From positions 1 to 29,625 of the forward strand of contig CAYXDG010000043.1 of assembly GCA_964463655.1 (NCBI GenBank): a stretch of DNA of 29,625 bases, given 5' to 3'. Both the position numbers and the translations under genes were made by a program. The stretch comes from Halothece sp964463655. Lineage in GTDB: Bacteria > Cyanobacteriota > Cyanobacteriia > Cyanobacteriales > Rubidibacteraceae. The notes under the pieces were generated by a model. That model had not been told where the DNA came from and made no database searches. It was given only the letters and a program-made list of their open reading frames with translations. Below are positions 16,052 to 24,300 of this stretch, in pieces; position 1 is the stretch's first letter; each line of letters opens with the position of its first letter.

Positions 16052-16774
16052 ATGGTAGATGCAGCCCCGGCTAATCCCTTGAATCAACCTTTAGATATTC
16101 AAGAACTGGCAATCACACTCTCTGCTCAAAATTTGAACCCCACCATGTTAACGGTGGATAATTTGCGATCGCTCGGCGTAATTCCAGCCGATTGGGAATT
16201 AGTCAAACAACCCGTCCTTAATCAACTGCAAGCTCGCTTAAACTTCAAAAATGGCGTAAATCTAGTAGCTCAGCAACGGAAAATTACTTTCGCCGAACCT
16301 ATGACAGGGGAAAATGCACAACACTTAAAAGTCCCCACCCTCGCGAAAGGATTTATGGCCAAATTTACTCAAGCTGGCTACCAAACCCTCAGTATTGCCC
16401 CCAAAACCATTGTTAGCTTTGGCAATGAGCAAAATAGGAATCCCCGTCAATTTATTATGGAGACAATGATCGCTCAAGGACCCTGGCAAGAAATTGGCAA
16501 TGGTCTCCCCCAAGCGTCTGTAAACTTCGTTTACCAATTACAAGGTTGTCAATTAAACTTAAGTGTCAATGAAGTTCAGTTACGAGCGCAAAATGATCCT
16601 AATCAATCAGTTCCCGCACTGTTGTTTTCAGGGAGCTTTAATTATGGCTCTCAAATAGAAACCCAAATCGATCGCTGGTCAGAAAACTTGGCAACCTTCC
16701 GCGAAATTGTCCACCAAAAATTCTTGGGAAATAGTGCAGGAGGAATCTTTCCTTCTCAAGTCATCCCAAGCTAG
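16052..16774 (+). CDS. Conserved cyanobacterial protein of unknown function (240 aa)
   Basis: The protein has no signal peptide or membrane segment and appears cytoplasmic. The N-terminal half has LDIQELAITLSAQNLNPTML, then IPADWELVKQPVLNQ, then a strand-rich part with NGVNLVAQQRKITFAEPM; this block resembles a family of cyanobacterial proteins of unknown function that I recall but cannot name. The C-terminal half is mixed alpha/beta (QASVNFVYQLQGCQLNLSVNEV). It sits upstream of the isomerase and ABC exporter genes, separated by a 111-nt gap with a hairpin, so it could be an accessory protein or a leaderless cargo of the secretion system. That role is inferred from position only. No strong ribosome binding site precedes the ATG. 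Confidence 0.65.
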   Translation: MVDAAPANPLNQPLDIQELAITLSAQNLNPTMLTVDNLRSLGVIPADWELVKQPVLNQLQARLNFKNGVNLVAQQRKITFAEPMTGENAQHLKVPTLAKGFMAKFTQAGYQTLSIAPKTIVSFGNEQNRNPRQFIMETMIAQGPWQEIGNGLPQASVNFVYQLQGCQLNLSVNEVQLRAQNDPNQSVPALLFSGSFNYGSQIETQIDRWSENLATFREIVHQKFLGNSAGGIFPSQVIPS

Positions 16775-16798
16775 TTGAAAAAAGCACCACAGCTTAGG

Positions 16799-16835
16799 GA
16801 AAACAGCCGCTGATTGCGATCGGTGTGCTGTTTTC
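16799..16835 (+). terminator. Hairpin ahead of the secretion cassette (terminator or attenuator)
   Basis: GAAAACAGC (16799-16807) and GCTGTTTTC (16827-16835) form a perfect 9-bp stem with a 19-nt loop. It starts 24 nt after the stop of the 240-aa gene and ends 50 nt before the isomerase ATG. The T run lies inside the stem, so termination would be partial at best. Confidence 0.4.
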
Positions 16836-16885
16836 TCGCTCACTGACATTGCCCAAAAAATAGGAGGGACGAAAGGAGAATTTTT

Positions 16886-17641
16886 ATGACCGAGGTAATC
16901 AAGATTAACCAAACCCCCATTCTCCCCGAAAACTTATTGTCTCATCTGAAAACTTATCAGATGTTACCTCAGTTATTACGAGAACTGGTCATGGATCACG
17001 CGATCGCAGCTATCGAATGCTCAGGTGAAGCAGTAGAAACCGCAAAAACACAATACCTCAATCAAAACCGACTCACCGACCCACAACGCGCCCAAGCCTG
17101 GCTAAAGTATTATCAACTCAACGAACAAGAGTTTGAAAAAATTGCCGTGCGTCAATATAAAATTCAACAATTCAAACAAGAGACTTGGGGAACAAAAGTG
17201 GAATCCTACTTCCTCCAGCGTAAGCGGGATTTAGATCAAGTGGTGTATTCTTTGTTACGGACAAAAGACAACAACACAGCAACTGAACTCTACTTTCGCC
17301 TCCAAAATAAAGAAGCCAACTTTGAAGAACTCGCTCAACAATACTCCGAAGGTCCAGAAGCGCAAACCCGAGGACTCGTCGGTCCAGTTCCGGTGAGTAC
17401 CCCCCACGAAAAAATTGCGAAACTTTTAGCCCAAAGTGAAGCAGGTCAACTCTGGCCTCCTGTACGGGTTGGAGAATGGAATATCATAGTCCGCTTAGAA
17501 AAACTAATTTCTGCTCAACTAGACGAGGGGACTCGACAAAAACTCCTCCATGAACTCTTTAGTAAATGGTTAGAAGAGCAAATTCAAAAACTGACCACCG
17601 TTGAACCTCTCAACGCCCAAGCCTCTGAGGTAGTATCATGA
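16886..17641 (+). CDS. Parvulin-like peptidyl-prolyl isomerase of a type I secretion cassette
   Basis: A 251-aa cytoplasmic protein (no signal peptide) with a helical chaperone-like N-terminal region (about 15-110), a parvulin/PpiC-like domain at about 117-208 (FEELAQQYSEGPEAQTRGLVG, then GPVPVSTPHEKIAKLL and GQLWPPVRVGEWNIIVRLE), and a helical tail. The histidine that usually opens the parvulin domain (HILV-type segment) is replaced (VVYSLL), so isomerase activity may be weak or lost. AAAGGAGAA before the ATG is a strong ribosome binding site. The stop overlaps the start of the ABC exporter gene as ATGA, implying translational coupling; I infer that it holds or folds the exporter's substrate before secretion. 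It resembles the SurA/PrsA fold without their export signals. Confidence 0.8.
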   Translation: MTEVIKINQTPILPENLLSHLKTYQMLPQLLRELVMDHAIAAIECSGEAVETAKTQYLNQNRLTDPQRAQAWLKYYQLNEQEFEKIAVRQYKIQQFKQETWGTKVESYFLQRKRDLDQVVYSLLRTKDNNTATELYFRLQNKEANFEELAQQYSEGPEAQTRGLVGPVPVSTPHEKIAKLLAQSEAGQLWPPVRVGEWNIIVRLEKLISAQLDEGTRQKLLHELFSKWLEEQIQKLTTVEPLNAQASEVVS

Positions 17642-20600
17642 CCTTTACCACAACAGACTTTGTTTCTTTTTTAAGGAATCAATTTCCCTTTGACCAACTT
17701 CCCCAAGCAGCTTGCGAAACCCTAGGAGGAAAAATTAAACCCCTCCGTTACAAAATGGGTCAGGCGCTAGCGTTGCGAGAACGAATGCCCACCGAAGTCC
17801 AGATTATTTATCAAGGACAAGTCCGCTTATTGGGGTATGAATCAAAAAATCAAATGCCCTTGACCCTAGAACTCGCACCACCAGGGAAAATGATCGGTTG
17901 GGTGGGGTTAGTGCGAGGTGTTCCTTGTGAAACGGCGATCGCCTCTGAGGAAACTATTGTTTTAAGCCTGAAAGCAGAAGAATTCTGGGAACTATATCAG
18001 GAAAATGAAGGGTTTCGCAGCGCCCTCCAACAAACCTGTAGCGCGATCGAAGCCTTTATCCTCCTCTCCCAAGAATTAGACCGTCAGCCTCAAGGAGGAG
18101 TTGATTTAAAAGAATTGACCCTAAACCAGCAAAAGACAGCGATCATACAGACCATTGCTCCAGGGACAACCCGAGTTAGTAATTATGATCTTAATCATCC
18201 TTTACGAGATCAAGAGCGATTTTGGCTAGTCAGTGGCGGTGGAAAATTAGTGAATGCTCCTGTAGCCACTCATCTAGAAATCACCGAAAACACAGTCCTC
18301 ACCGTAGAAGGGAAACAACCCGCTCGCTTAGTAGGATTCTTGAAATCAGAACTCCCTTGGCTCAATCCTCAACAAGTGGAACTCCCCCCTCCAATAGAGG
18401 AAGGGGGGGAAGAGATTCCCTCAGCAGAAGTGATTGATGTCCCAGAAGCTCCCGCCGTGATGCCAGGAACCGATGACTATGAACAAGAAGGAGAAACTGT
18501 CGGGATTAAAAAATATCCCTATCTGCGACCGCAAGGAAATACAGCGCTCGATCGCGCCTTTGCTTGCTTCCAAATGCTCAGTCGCTACTTCCAACTCCCC
18601 TTCCGTAAAGATGTCATCCGAAGAGTTTTAAGCGACCAACTGCGACGGAGTGAAACCCTCTCGCTCCCAGTAGCAGGGGCGATCGCCGAACTGCTGGGGT
18701 TGAAAGGACAACTGACCCAACTGCCCGTTAAATCCATCCCCCGTGCAACAACCCCCGCTTTAATTCGTTGGGGAGAAGACCTTGCCATTCTCTACGAAAG
18801 CAAAGACCGAGAAGTTACCCTTGGCATTCCAGGAGAAGGAGTCGTCACCAAATCCCTCAAAGAATTTCAAGAAACCTGGGGAGATGGTGGACAAATTCTC
18901 CTCCTTGAAGCCACCAGAGAAACCCCCCAACAACGCTTTGGCATTCAATGGTTCATGCCATACATCAACAAGTTCAAAGGGACTCTGGTTGTTGTCTTTA
19001 TCGCGTCTTTCTTTATCCAAGTCTTTGGCCTGGCCTTTCCCTTGATGATGCTCTTCATCATTGATAAGGTCATTGCCCAAAACAACGTAGATTTACTCAA
19101 CATCTTGGGGGGATTTGTCCTCATCATTGCTATCTTTGAAGCTGTCCTCACCACATTAAGAACCTATATCTTTGTAGATGCCACCAACCGCATTGACATG
19201 AGTTTAGGATCAAAAGTGATAGATCACCTGCTGCGACTGCCCCTCCGTTACTTTGAAAAACGTCCTGTTGGGGAACTCTCCAGTCGCGTTAACGAACTCG
19301 AACGCATCCGCCAATTTCTCACAGGAACAGCTTTAACCGTGGTTCTTGACTCCATTTTTTCCGTTGTGTATATCGGAGTCATGGTCATTTTAAGCTGGAA
19401 ACTGACCCTCGCTGGCTTATCTGTTGTTCCTCTGTTAATGATCGTCACTTGGTTCTTCTCCCCCACAATTCGCGCCCAACTGCGAACCAAAGCCGAACGC
19501 AACGCTCAAACCCAATCTCATCTGGTAGAAGTGCTATCAGGGATTCAAACCGTCAAAGCCCAAAATATTGAACTGCGATCGCGCTGGCGTTGGCAAGAAC
19601 TCTACTCTCGCTACGTGGCAGCCAGCTTTAGAAGTGTGGTCACCTCCACCCTCTCTAGCGCCAGCACTGGCTTTCTCAATAAACTCTCTGCTCTGATTAT
19701 TATCTGGTACGGAGCATATCTGGCCCTACAAGGAGAATTTAGTTTAGGACAATTAATTGCATTCCGTATTCTCGGCGGAAAAGTCACCCAACCTCTCCTG
19801 CGACTCTCTCAACTCTGGCAAAACTTTGAAGAAACAGCCCTCTCCTTAGAACGTCTCAGCGACATTATTGACACCCCCCAAGAAGGAGAAGCCGATCGCG
19901 ATAATATCCCTATGCCCCTAATTGACGGAGGAATTCGTTATGAAAATGTCTCTTTCCGTTTCAAAAGCTCCGGTCCGATGCAGTTGAATAATATTAATTT
20001 AGAAATTCAGCCAGGACAATTTGTTGGTGTGGTAGGAGAAAGCGGGGCTGGTAAAAGTACCCTGACTAAACTGGTCGCACGTCTCTATGAACCCGAATCA
20101 GGACGCATTCTCATTGATAATTATGACATTGCCAAAGTAGAACTCTACTCCCTCCGTCGCCAAATTGGAGTCGTCCCCCAAGACCCTCTGCTTTTTGAAG
20201 GAACTGTTCAAGAAAATATTTCTCTGACCAATCCTGATGCGACCACTGACGAGATTATTGAAGCAGCCCAAGCAGCAGTTGCTCATGAATTTATTATGAA
20301 TCTCAGCGCTGGTTACAATACAAAAGTTGGGGAACGAGGCGCCGCCCTTTCTGGGGGACAACGACAACGGATCGCGATCGCCCGAACCATCCTGCAACGT
20401 CCCCGACTGCTGGTGTTAGACGAAGCCACCAGCGCCCTTGACTACAACACCGAAGAACAAGTCTCCCATAACTTAGCTGAAGTCTTCCATGACCAAACTG
20501 TATTGTTCATTACTCATCGGTTAGCTACGATCAAAAATGCCGATCTGATTCTGATGATGGATGCTGGAAGAGTTGTTGAACAAGGAACGCACCAAGAGTT

Positions 20601-20658
20601 AATGGCTCTTCAAGGTCGCTATTTCTACCTCTATCAACAACAAGAATCTCGCGTTTAA
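17638..20658 (+). CDS. Type I secretion ABC exporter with N-terminal cNMP-like and degenerate C39-like domains
   Basis: A 1006-aa inner-membrane exporter. Residues about 10-150 resemble a cyclic-nucleotide-binding (Crp-type) jelly roll. Residues about 295-430 align with the C39 peptidase domain of bacteriocin exporters, but the catalytic Cys is R306 (in LDRAFACFQM) and the His position is D381, so it should be a non-cleaving C39-like domain as in HlyB. Six transmembrane helices follow at about 450-720. The nucleotide-binding domain is intact: Walker A GESGAGKST 800-808, signature LSGGQ 904-908, Walker B D928/E929, H-loop H960. The start overlaps the isomerase gene by 4 nt, and an HlyD adaptor follows 84 nt downstream. 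The family includes HetC-like and HlyB-like cyanobacterial exporters. Substrate unknown; processing of a leader peptide is not expected. Confidence 0.92.
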   Translation: MTFTTTDFVSFLRNQFPFDQLPQAACETLGGKIKPLRYKMGQALALRERMPTEVQIIYQGQVRLLGYESKNQMPLTLELAPPGKMIGWVGLVRGVPCETAIASEETIVLSLKAEEFWELYQENEGFRSALQQTCSAIEAFILLSQELDRQPQGGVDLKELTLNQQKTAIIQTIAPGTTRVSNYDLNHPLRDQERFWLVSGGGKLVNAPVATHLEITENTVLTVEGKQPARLVGFLKSELPWLNPQQVELPPPIEEGGEEIPSAEVIDVPEAPAVMPGTDDYEQEGETVGIKKYPYLRPQGNTALDRAFACFQMLSRYFQLPFRKDVIRRVLSDQLRRSETLSLPVAGAIAELLGLKGQLTQLPVKSIPRATTPALIRWGEDLAILYESKDREVTLGIPGEGVVTKSLKEFQETWGDGGQILLLEATRETPQQRFGIQWFMPYINKFKGTLVVVFIASFFIQVFGLAFPLMMLFIIDKVIAQNNVDLLNILGGFVLIIAIFEAVLTTLRTYIFVDATNRIDMSLGSKVIDHLLRLPLRYFEKRPVGELSSRVNELERIRQFLTGTALTVVLDSIFSVVYIGVMVILSWKLTLAGLSVVPLLMIVTWFFSPTIRAQLRTKAERNAQTQSHLVEVLSGIQTVKAQNIELRSRWRWQELYSRYVAASFRSVVTSTLSSASTGFLNKLSALIIIWYGAYLALQGEFSLGQLIAFRILGGKVTQPLLRLSQLWQNFEETALSLERLSDIIDTPQEGEADRDNIPMPLIDGGIRYENVSFRFKSSGPMQLNNINLEIQPGQFVGVVGESGAGKSTLTKLVARLYEPESGRILIDNYDIAKVELYSLRRQIGVVPQDPLLFEGTVQENISLTNPDATTDEIIEAAQAAVAHEFIMNLSAGYNTKVGERGAALSGGQRQRIAIARTILQRPRLLVLDEATSALDYNTEEQVSHNLAEVFHDQTVLFITHRLATIKNADLILMMDAGRVVEQGTHQELMALQGRYFYLYQQQESRV

Positions 20659-20742
20659 GACAATTAATCATGATTGGATTGTTCATTATTTTTTGAGCAG
20701 ATTTATTAGGTTATTACTACTCTCATCAATTGGAGACTAACT

Positions 20743-22365
20743 ATGAGCCAAACCAACGGCAATCAACCCCACTCAATGACTCCCAAAGGCAAAGGGAATA
20801 TCCAACTGAAAAGCTCACAACTAGCCAAATCTCAAAGCTCAACCTCGGCCCTGCCAAACGCCTACGAAGAAAACTTTGACCAATCAGTTGTTCTGTCTCA
20901 GTCTCCTTTTTGGCCACGATTTACCCTATGGACAATGTTAGGAGTCATCGCCTTCGCGATCGGATGGGCCTATTTTGCAAAAATTGAGCAAGTTATCGGC
21001 GCTCAAGGACAACTTAAACCCGAAGGCAATGTCAAAGAAGTCCAATCTCCCATTAATGGAGTTGTGGAAAAAATGGCAATCAATGAAACCATAGAACCAG
21101 GAGAAGACCCAACGCGCCAAGGAGAACCCCTTGAAGACGGGGATATTGTCCAAGAAGGGCAAATTCTCCTCCACTACGATTCCACCACAGCGAAAGCGCA
21201 GATTAATTCTTTAGAGAGAATTCAGCAATCATTAAAGCAAGAAAATCGCTTTTACCAACAAGTGATGAATAATAGCCCCACTAACACCGTAGAAGCGGGA
21301 GTTAATCTCTCAGAGATTCCTCCTCACTTTGCTATGCTGACTCGCAACCGTGAGGCTTTGGTTAAGGAAAATCGTCTCTTTCGCGCTCAAATTGGTTTGG
21401 GGCAAATAGATAGTAACCTCGGAATTGATGAAAGCCAACGGCTAACAGTTTCGAGTCGAGAAGCACAGACCCGCCGTGAAGCGTCCCATCTCGAAGAGCA
21501 GCAAATTAGAAAGCAATTGCGTCAAGTAGAGGTTCAAATCGATAATACTGAAATTCAACTGGCTACAGAAAACAGAAAATTAGGCAAACTCACTGAACTG
21601 TTTGAAGAAGGAGGGGTTTCAGAATTTAGAAAAATTGAACAAGAACAACAAGTCCAAGAACGAACCGCAAGACTTGATAATCTTCGAGAAGAAAAACAAC
21701 GTCTGCTCCTAGACCTCCAACAAGCAGGAGAAGAGCTACAAAATACAGAAGCAACTACCCAAAAAGATGTTCTCGATCGCATTGCCCAAAACAAGCAGCA
21801 AATTGCTCAAATTGACAGCCAATTAACCAGAGCGATCGTAGATAATGAAAATCGGCTCTCTGAACTAGAAAGCCAAATTAGTGAGGCTCAGCAGCAAATT
21901 ATCTATCAAAACTTAAAAGCACCGATTACAGGGAAAATTTTCGATTTGCAAGCTAGTCCCGGCTTTGTGACTAACCCCACTCAGCCTTTAATGAAACTGG
22001 TCCCTCAAGAAAATTTAATTGCAGAAGTGTATATCACTAACCAAGATATTGGCTTTGTTAGAAAAGAAATGACCGTTGATGTGCGAATTGATTCTTTCCC
22101 CTTTAGTGAGTATGGGGATATTCAAGGCGAAATTATTTTTATTGGCTCGGACGCGCTCCCCCCAGACCAAACTTATGATTTCTTCCGCTTCCCTGCTAAA
22201 ATTCGCCTCGACAGCCAAACCTTGAACGCCAGAGGACAAGAGATTCCTTTACAGTCTGGGATGTCTGTTAGTACCAATATTAAGTTGCGTGAAAACCGCC
22301 GTGTGGTGAGTCTCCTCTTAGAACGCTTTACTAAACAGATAGAAACTATCAAAGAGATTCGTTAA
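20743..22365 (+). CDS. HlyD-family membrane fusion protein
   Basis: The periplasmic adaptor that joins an ABC exporter to a TolC-like outer-membrane channel. The 540-aa protein has a polar cytoplasmic tail (1-55), one transmembrane helix (about 60-79), a barrel-sandwich segment (VKEVQSPINGVVEKM), a long coiled coil (about 145-385, with RREASHLEEQQIRKQLRQVE), the second half of the barrel-sandwich (LKAPITGKIFDLQASPGFV) and a beta-barrel with VYITNQDIGFVRKEM. This matches HlyD-type adaptors with a longer than usual N-terminal tail. GGAGA lies six bases before the ATG. It follows the ABC exporter on the same strand. No outer-membrane TolC is encoded in the window, so the system likely uses a shared TolC. 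Confidence 0.92.
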   Translation: MSQTNGNQPHSMTPKGKGNIQLKSSQLAKSQSSTSALPNAYEENFDQSVVLSQSPFWPRFTLWTMLGVIAFAIGWAYFAKIEQVIGAQGQLKPEGNVKEVQSPINGVVEKMAINETIEPGEDPTRQGEPLEDGDIVQEGQILLHYDSTTAKAQINSLERIQQSLKQENRFYQQVMNNSPTNTVEAGVNLSEIPPHFAMLTRNREALVKENRLFRAQIGLGQIDSNLGIDESQRLTVSSREAQTRREASHLEEQQIRKQLRQVEVQIDNTEIQLATENRKLGKLTELFEEGGVSEFRKIEQEQQVQERTARLDNLREEKQRLLLDLQQAGEELQNTEATTQKDVLDRIAQNKQQIAQIDSQLTRAIVDNENRLSELESQISEAQQQIIYQNLKAPITGKIFDLQASPGFVTNPTQPLMKLVPQENLIAEVYITNQDIGFVRKEMTVDVRIDSFPFSEYGDIQGEIIFIGSDALPPDQTYDFFRFPAKIRLDSQTLNARGQEIPLQSGMSVSTNIKLRENRRVVSLLLERFTKQIETIKEIR

Positions 22366-22375
22366 GGTGAAAATA

Positions 22376-23483
22376 ATGGAAATTACAGACTTAAAACGAG
22401 AAGCACACACAGTATTGCAACGCCTGGGGAAAGCCCAGGAGTATCTTTGACTTGCCTTATATTCAGGCAAAAATTCAAGATTTAGAACAAGTGGCAGCCC
22501 AACCTGAGTTTTGGGACGATCCTCAAACGGCCCAGCCTACTTTGCAGAAGCTCAATGACTTAAAATCTACATTGGAACAATATCAACAGTGGCGCGATCG
22601 CGCTGAAGATACAACAGCGATCATTGAACTTCTCGAAAGCGAACCTGATGAGTCATTGCAAGCAGAAGCCGAGGAAAATCTGACTCAACTCCACCAGTCT
22701 CTCGAACGCTGGGAACTCCAACAACTGCTCTGTGACCCATATGACGAACGGGGAGCCGTGATTACTATTAACACAGGGGCTGGAGGAACGGATGCTCAAG
22801 ATTGGGCGCAAATGCTCTTGCGAATGTATTCCCGTTGGGCAGAAAAACAGGGCTATCAGGCTTATTTGGCAGAACTTTCTCCAGGAGATGAAGCTGGAAT
22901 TAAATCGGCCACTCTGGAAATTGAAGGACGCTATGGCTATGGCTATCTCAAAGGGGAAAAGGGGACTCATCGCTTGGTGCGAATTTCTCCTTTTAATGCC
23001 AATGGAAAACGCCAGACCAGCTTTGCAGGGGTGGAAGTGATGCCAGTTTTGGATCAAACGGCGATCGCTGATATCCAGATTCCAGACACTGACCTCGAAA
23101 TTACTACCTCTCGTGCTGGCGGAAAAGGTGGTCAAAATGTCAATAAAGTAGAAACTGCTGTGCGAGTGGTTCACCTCCCCACAGGTCTGGCGGTGCGCTG
23201 TACCCAAGAGCGATCGCAATTACAAAACCGAGAAAAGGCGATCGCGCTATTAAAATCAAAACTAATCGTTATCGCCGAAGAACAACGGGCGCAAAAAATT
23301 GCTGAAATTCGCGGAGAAGCAGTGGAAGCAGCATGGGGGAATCAAATTCGCAACTACGTCTTTCATCCCTACCAAATGGTGAAAGACCTCCGCACCAATG
23401 TTGAAACCAGCGCCGTAGCTGATGTTCTCGATGGGGAAATCGACCCCTTCATTGAATCCTACCTGCGACATCGGCAAAATTAA
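22376..23483 (+). CDS. prfB: Peptide chain release factor 2, with programmed +1 frameshift
   Basis: RF2 terminates translation at UGA and UAA. The gene is read as 22376-22447 joined to 22449-23483: 24 codons ending TAT CTT, then an in-frame TGA (22448-22450), then C. A +1 slip on CTT TGA C gives GAC and continues, yielding 368 aa. An AGGAG sequence (22437-22441) sits three bases before CTT, the stimulator spacing known from Escherichia coli prfB. Domains are complete: the anticodon-like SPF at 204-206 and GGQ at 251-253 (in GGKGGQNVNKVE). RF2 thus controls its own synthesis through UGA recognition. The ATG is 10 nt after the HlyD stop, with AAGGTG overlapping that stop, so it may be co-transcribed with the secretion genes. 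Confidence 0.96.
22437..22451 (+). promoter_or_regulatory. prfB programmed frameshift site
   Basis: AGGAG, then TAT, then the slippery CTT and in-frame TGA followed by C. This is the bacterial RF2 autoregulatory frameshift signal with one change (AGGAG in place of AGGGGG) relative to the classical sequence. Confidence 0.95.
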
Positions 23484-23584
23484 CCACCAGAATGATGAGT
23501 GATCATGGATTGAATCAAATATGAAGAATTATTTCCATAATCTGGTAAACTTAAGGAAAAATTAATCCAAATTCAGGAAACGAC

Positions 23585-23737
23585 ATGAGTCAGCAACAAA
23601 AAACTGAAACCCCAAGCTACACCAAACTTGCCATGCGAAATATGGTGCGGAAATCTGGGAAATCCCTCCAGCACTTCTTTCTCAGCACAATCGGTTTACT
23701 AGCCTTATTTATGGGTTTATCTTATCTAACTCATTGA
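23585..23737 (+). CDS. Small DUF3285-type membrane protein (50 aa)
   Basis: The product begins MSQQQKTETPSYTKLAMRNM and continues VRKSGKSLQHFFLSTIGLL, then ALFMGLSYLTH. A polar, basic N-terminal half precedes one C-terminal transmembrane helix. The SYTKLAMRNMVRK block is characteristic of the DUF3285 family of small cyanobacterial proteins of unknown function. The stop TGA shares its last base with the ybeY start codon (TGATG), so the two genes are coupled. The upstream sequence AGGAAACGAC gives a usable ribosome binding site. Confidence 0.82.
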   Translation: MSQQQKTETPSYTKLAMRNMVRKSGKSLQHFFLSTIGLLALFMGLSYLTH

Positions 23738-24231
23738 TGTCTGTCTTGATCCCCCTAACCGTTTGTATTCAACAGCATTACCCAGAAGCCTCTCTTCCTA
23801 AAAGTGAGCTTTGGGAACAATGGTTTCAACAGTGGGTAAAAGCTCTGGAAACCGAACTTCCTGTTGCTGAAGCATACGAACTAACCTTGTGCTTAAGTAA
23901 TAACGCTGAGATACAATCTTTAAATGCAAACTATCGACATAAAAATGAACCAACCGATGTCTTAGCCTTTGCCAGCTTGGAAACACCCTTTCCGCAAGAA
24001 ATTGCTTTATTTGTTAAGAATGAACCCCTATATTTAGGGGATATAATAATTTCTGTAGAAACGGCTCAGCAACAAGCAGCAGTTAACGGGCATTCTTTAG
24101 CCCAAGAACTGGCTTGGTTAGCAACCCACGGCTTACTACACCTCTTGGGGTGGGATCATCCTGATGCAATCAGTCTCCAAAAAATGCTTGCTTACCAACA
24201 CACCTTATTAACTGTGTCAGGTCATAAGTGA
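23737..24231 (+). CDS. ybeY: Endoribonuclease YbeY (rRNA maturation factor)
   Basis: YbeY is a zinc-dependent RNase needed for 16S rRNA 3'-end maturation and ribosome quality control. The 164-aa protein carries the zinc-binding signature H131-x3-H135-x5-H141 (THGLLHLLGWDH) and the upstream block NANYRHKNEPTDVLAFA, where the YR..n.pTDVLSF pattern is conserved. The ATG at 23737 overlaps the DUF3285 stop by one base; a TTG three bases earlier is an unlikely alternative. dgkA follows 69 nt downstream, an order common in bacteria. Confidence 0.95.
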   Translation: MSVLIPLTVCIQQHYPEASLPKSELWEQWFQQWVKALETELPVAEAYELTLCLSNNAEIQSLNANYRHKNEPTDVLAFASLETPFPQEIALFVKNEPLYLGDIIISVETAQQQAAVNGHSLAQELAWLATHGLLHLLGWDHPDAISLQKMLAYQHTLLTVSGHK

Positions 24232-24300
24232 CTATTGATTTCTTGAGTATCTTCTAGTTCATTGTGAAATTTTTGTATATCTTTAAGGTAGCTGATCAAA

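Noticed and set aside
18535..18930. Exporter as a leader-cleaving bacteriocin (C39 peptidase) transporter
   Set aside because: The catalytic Cys and His positions are R306 and D381, and no double-glycine leader gene is seen nearby.
22376..22450. prfB as a frameshifted pseudogene or a sequencing error
   Set aside because: The stop falls exactly in the known CTT TGA C recoding context with a properly spaced AGGAG, and both parts are conserved.
22653..23219. Minus-strand 188-aa frame inside prfB
   Set aside because: It is fully antisense to conserved RF2 domains, including GGQ.
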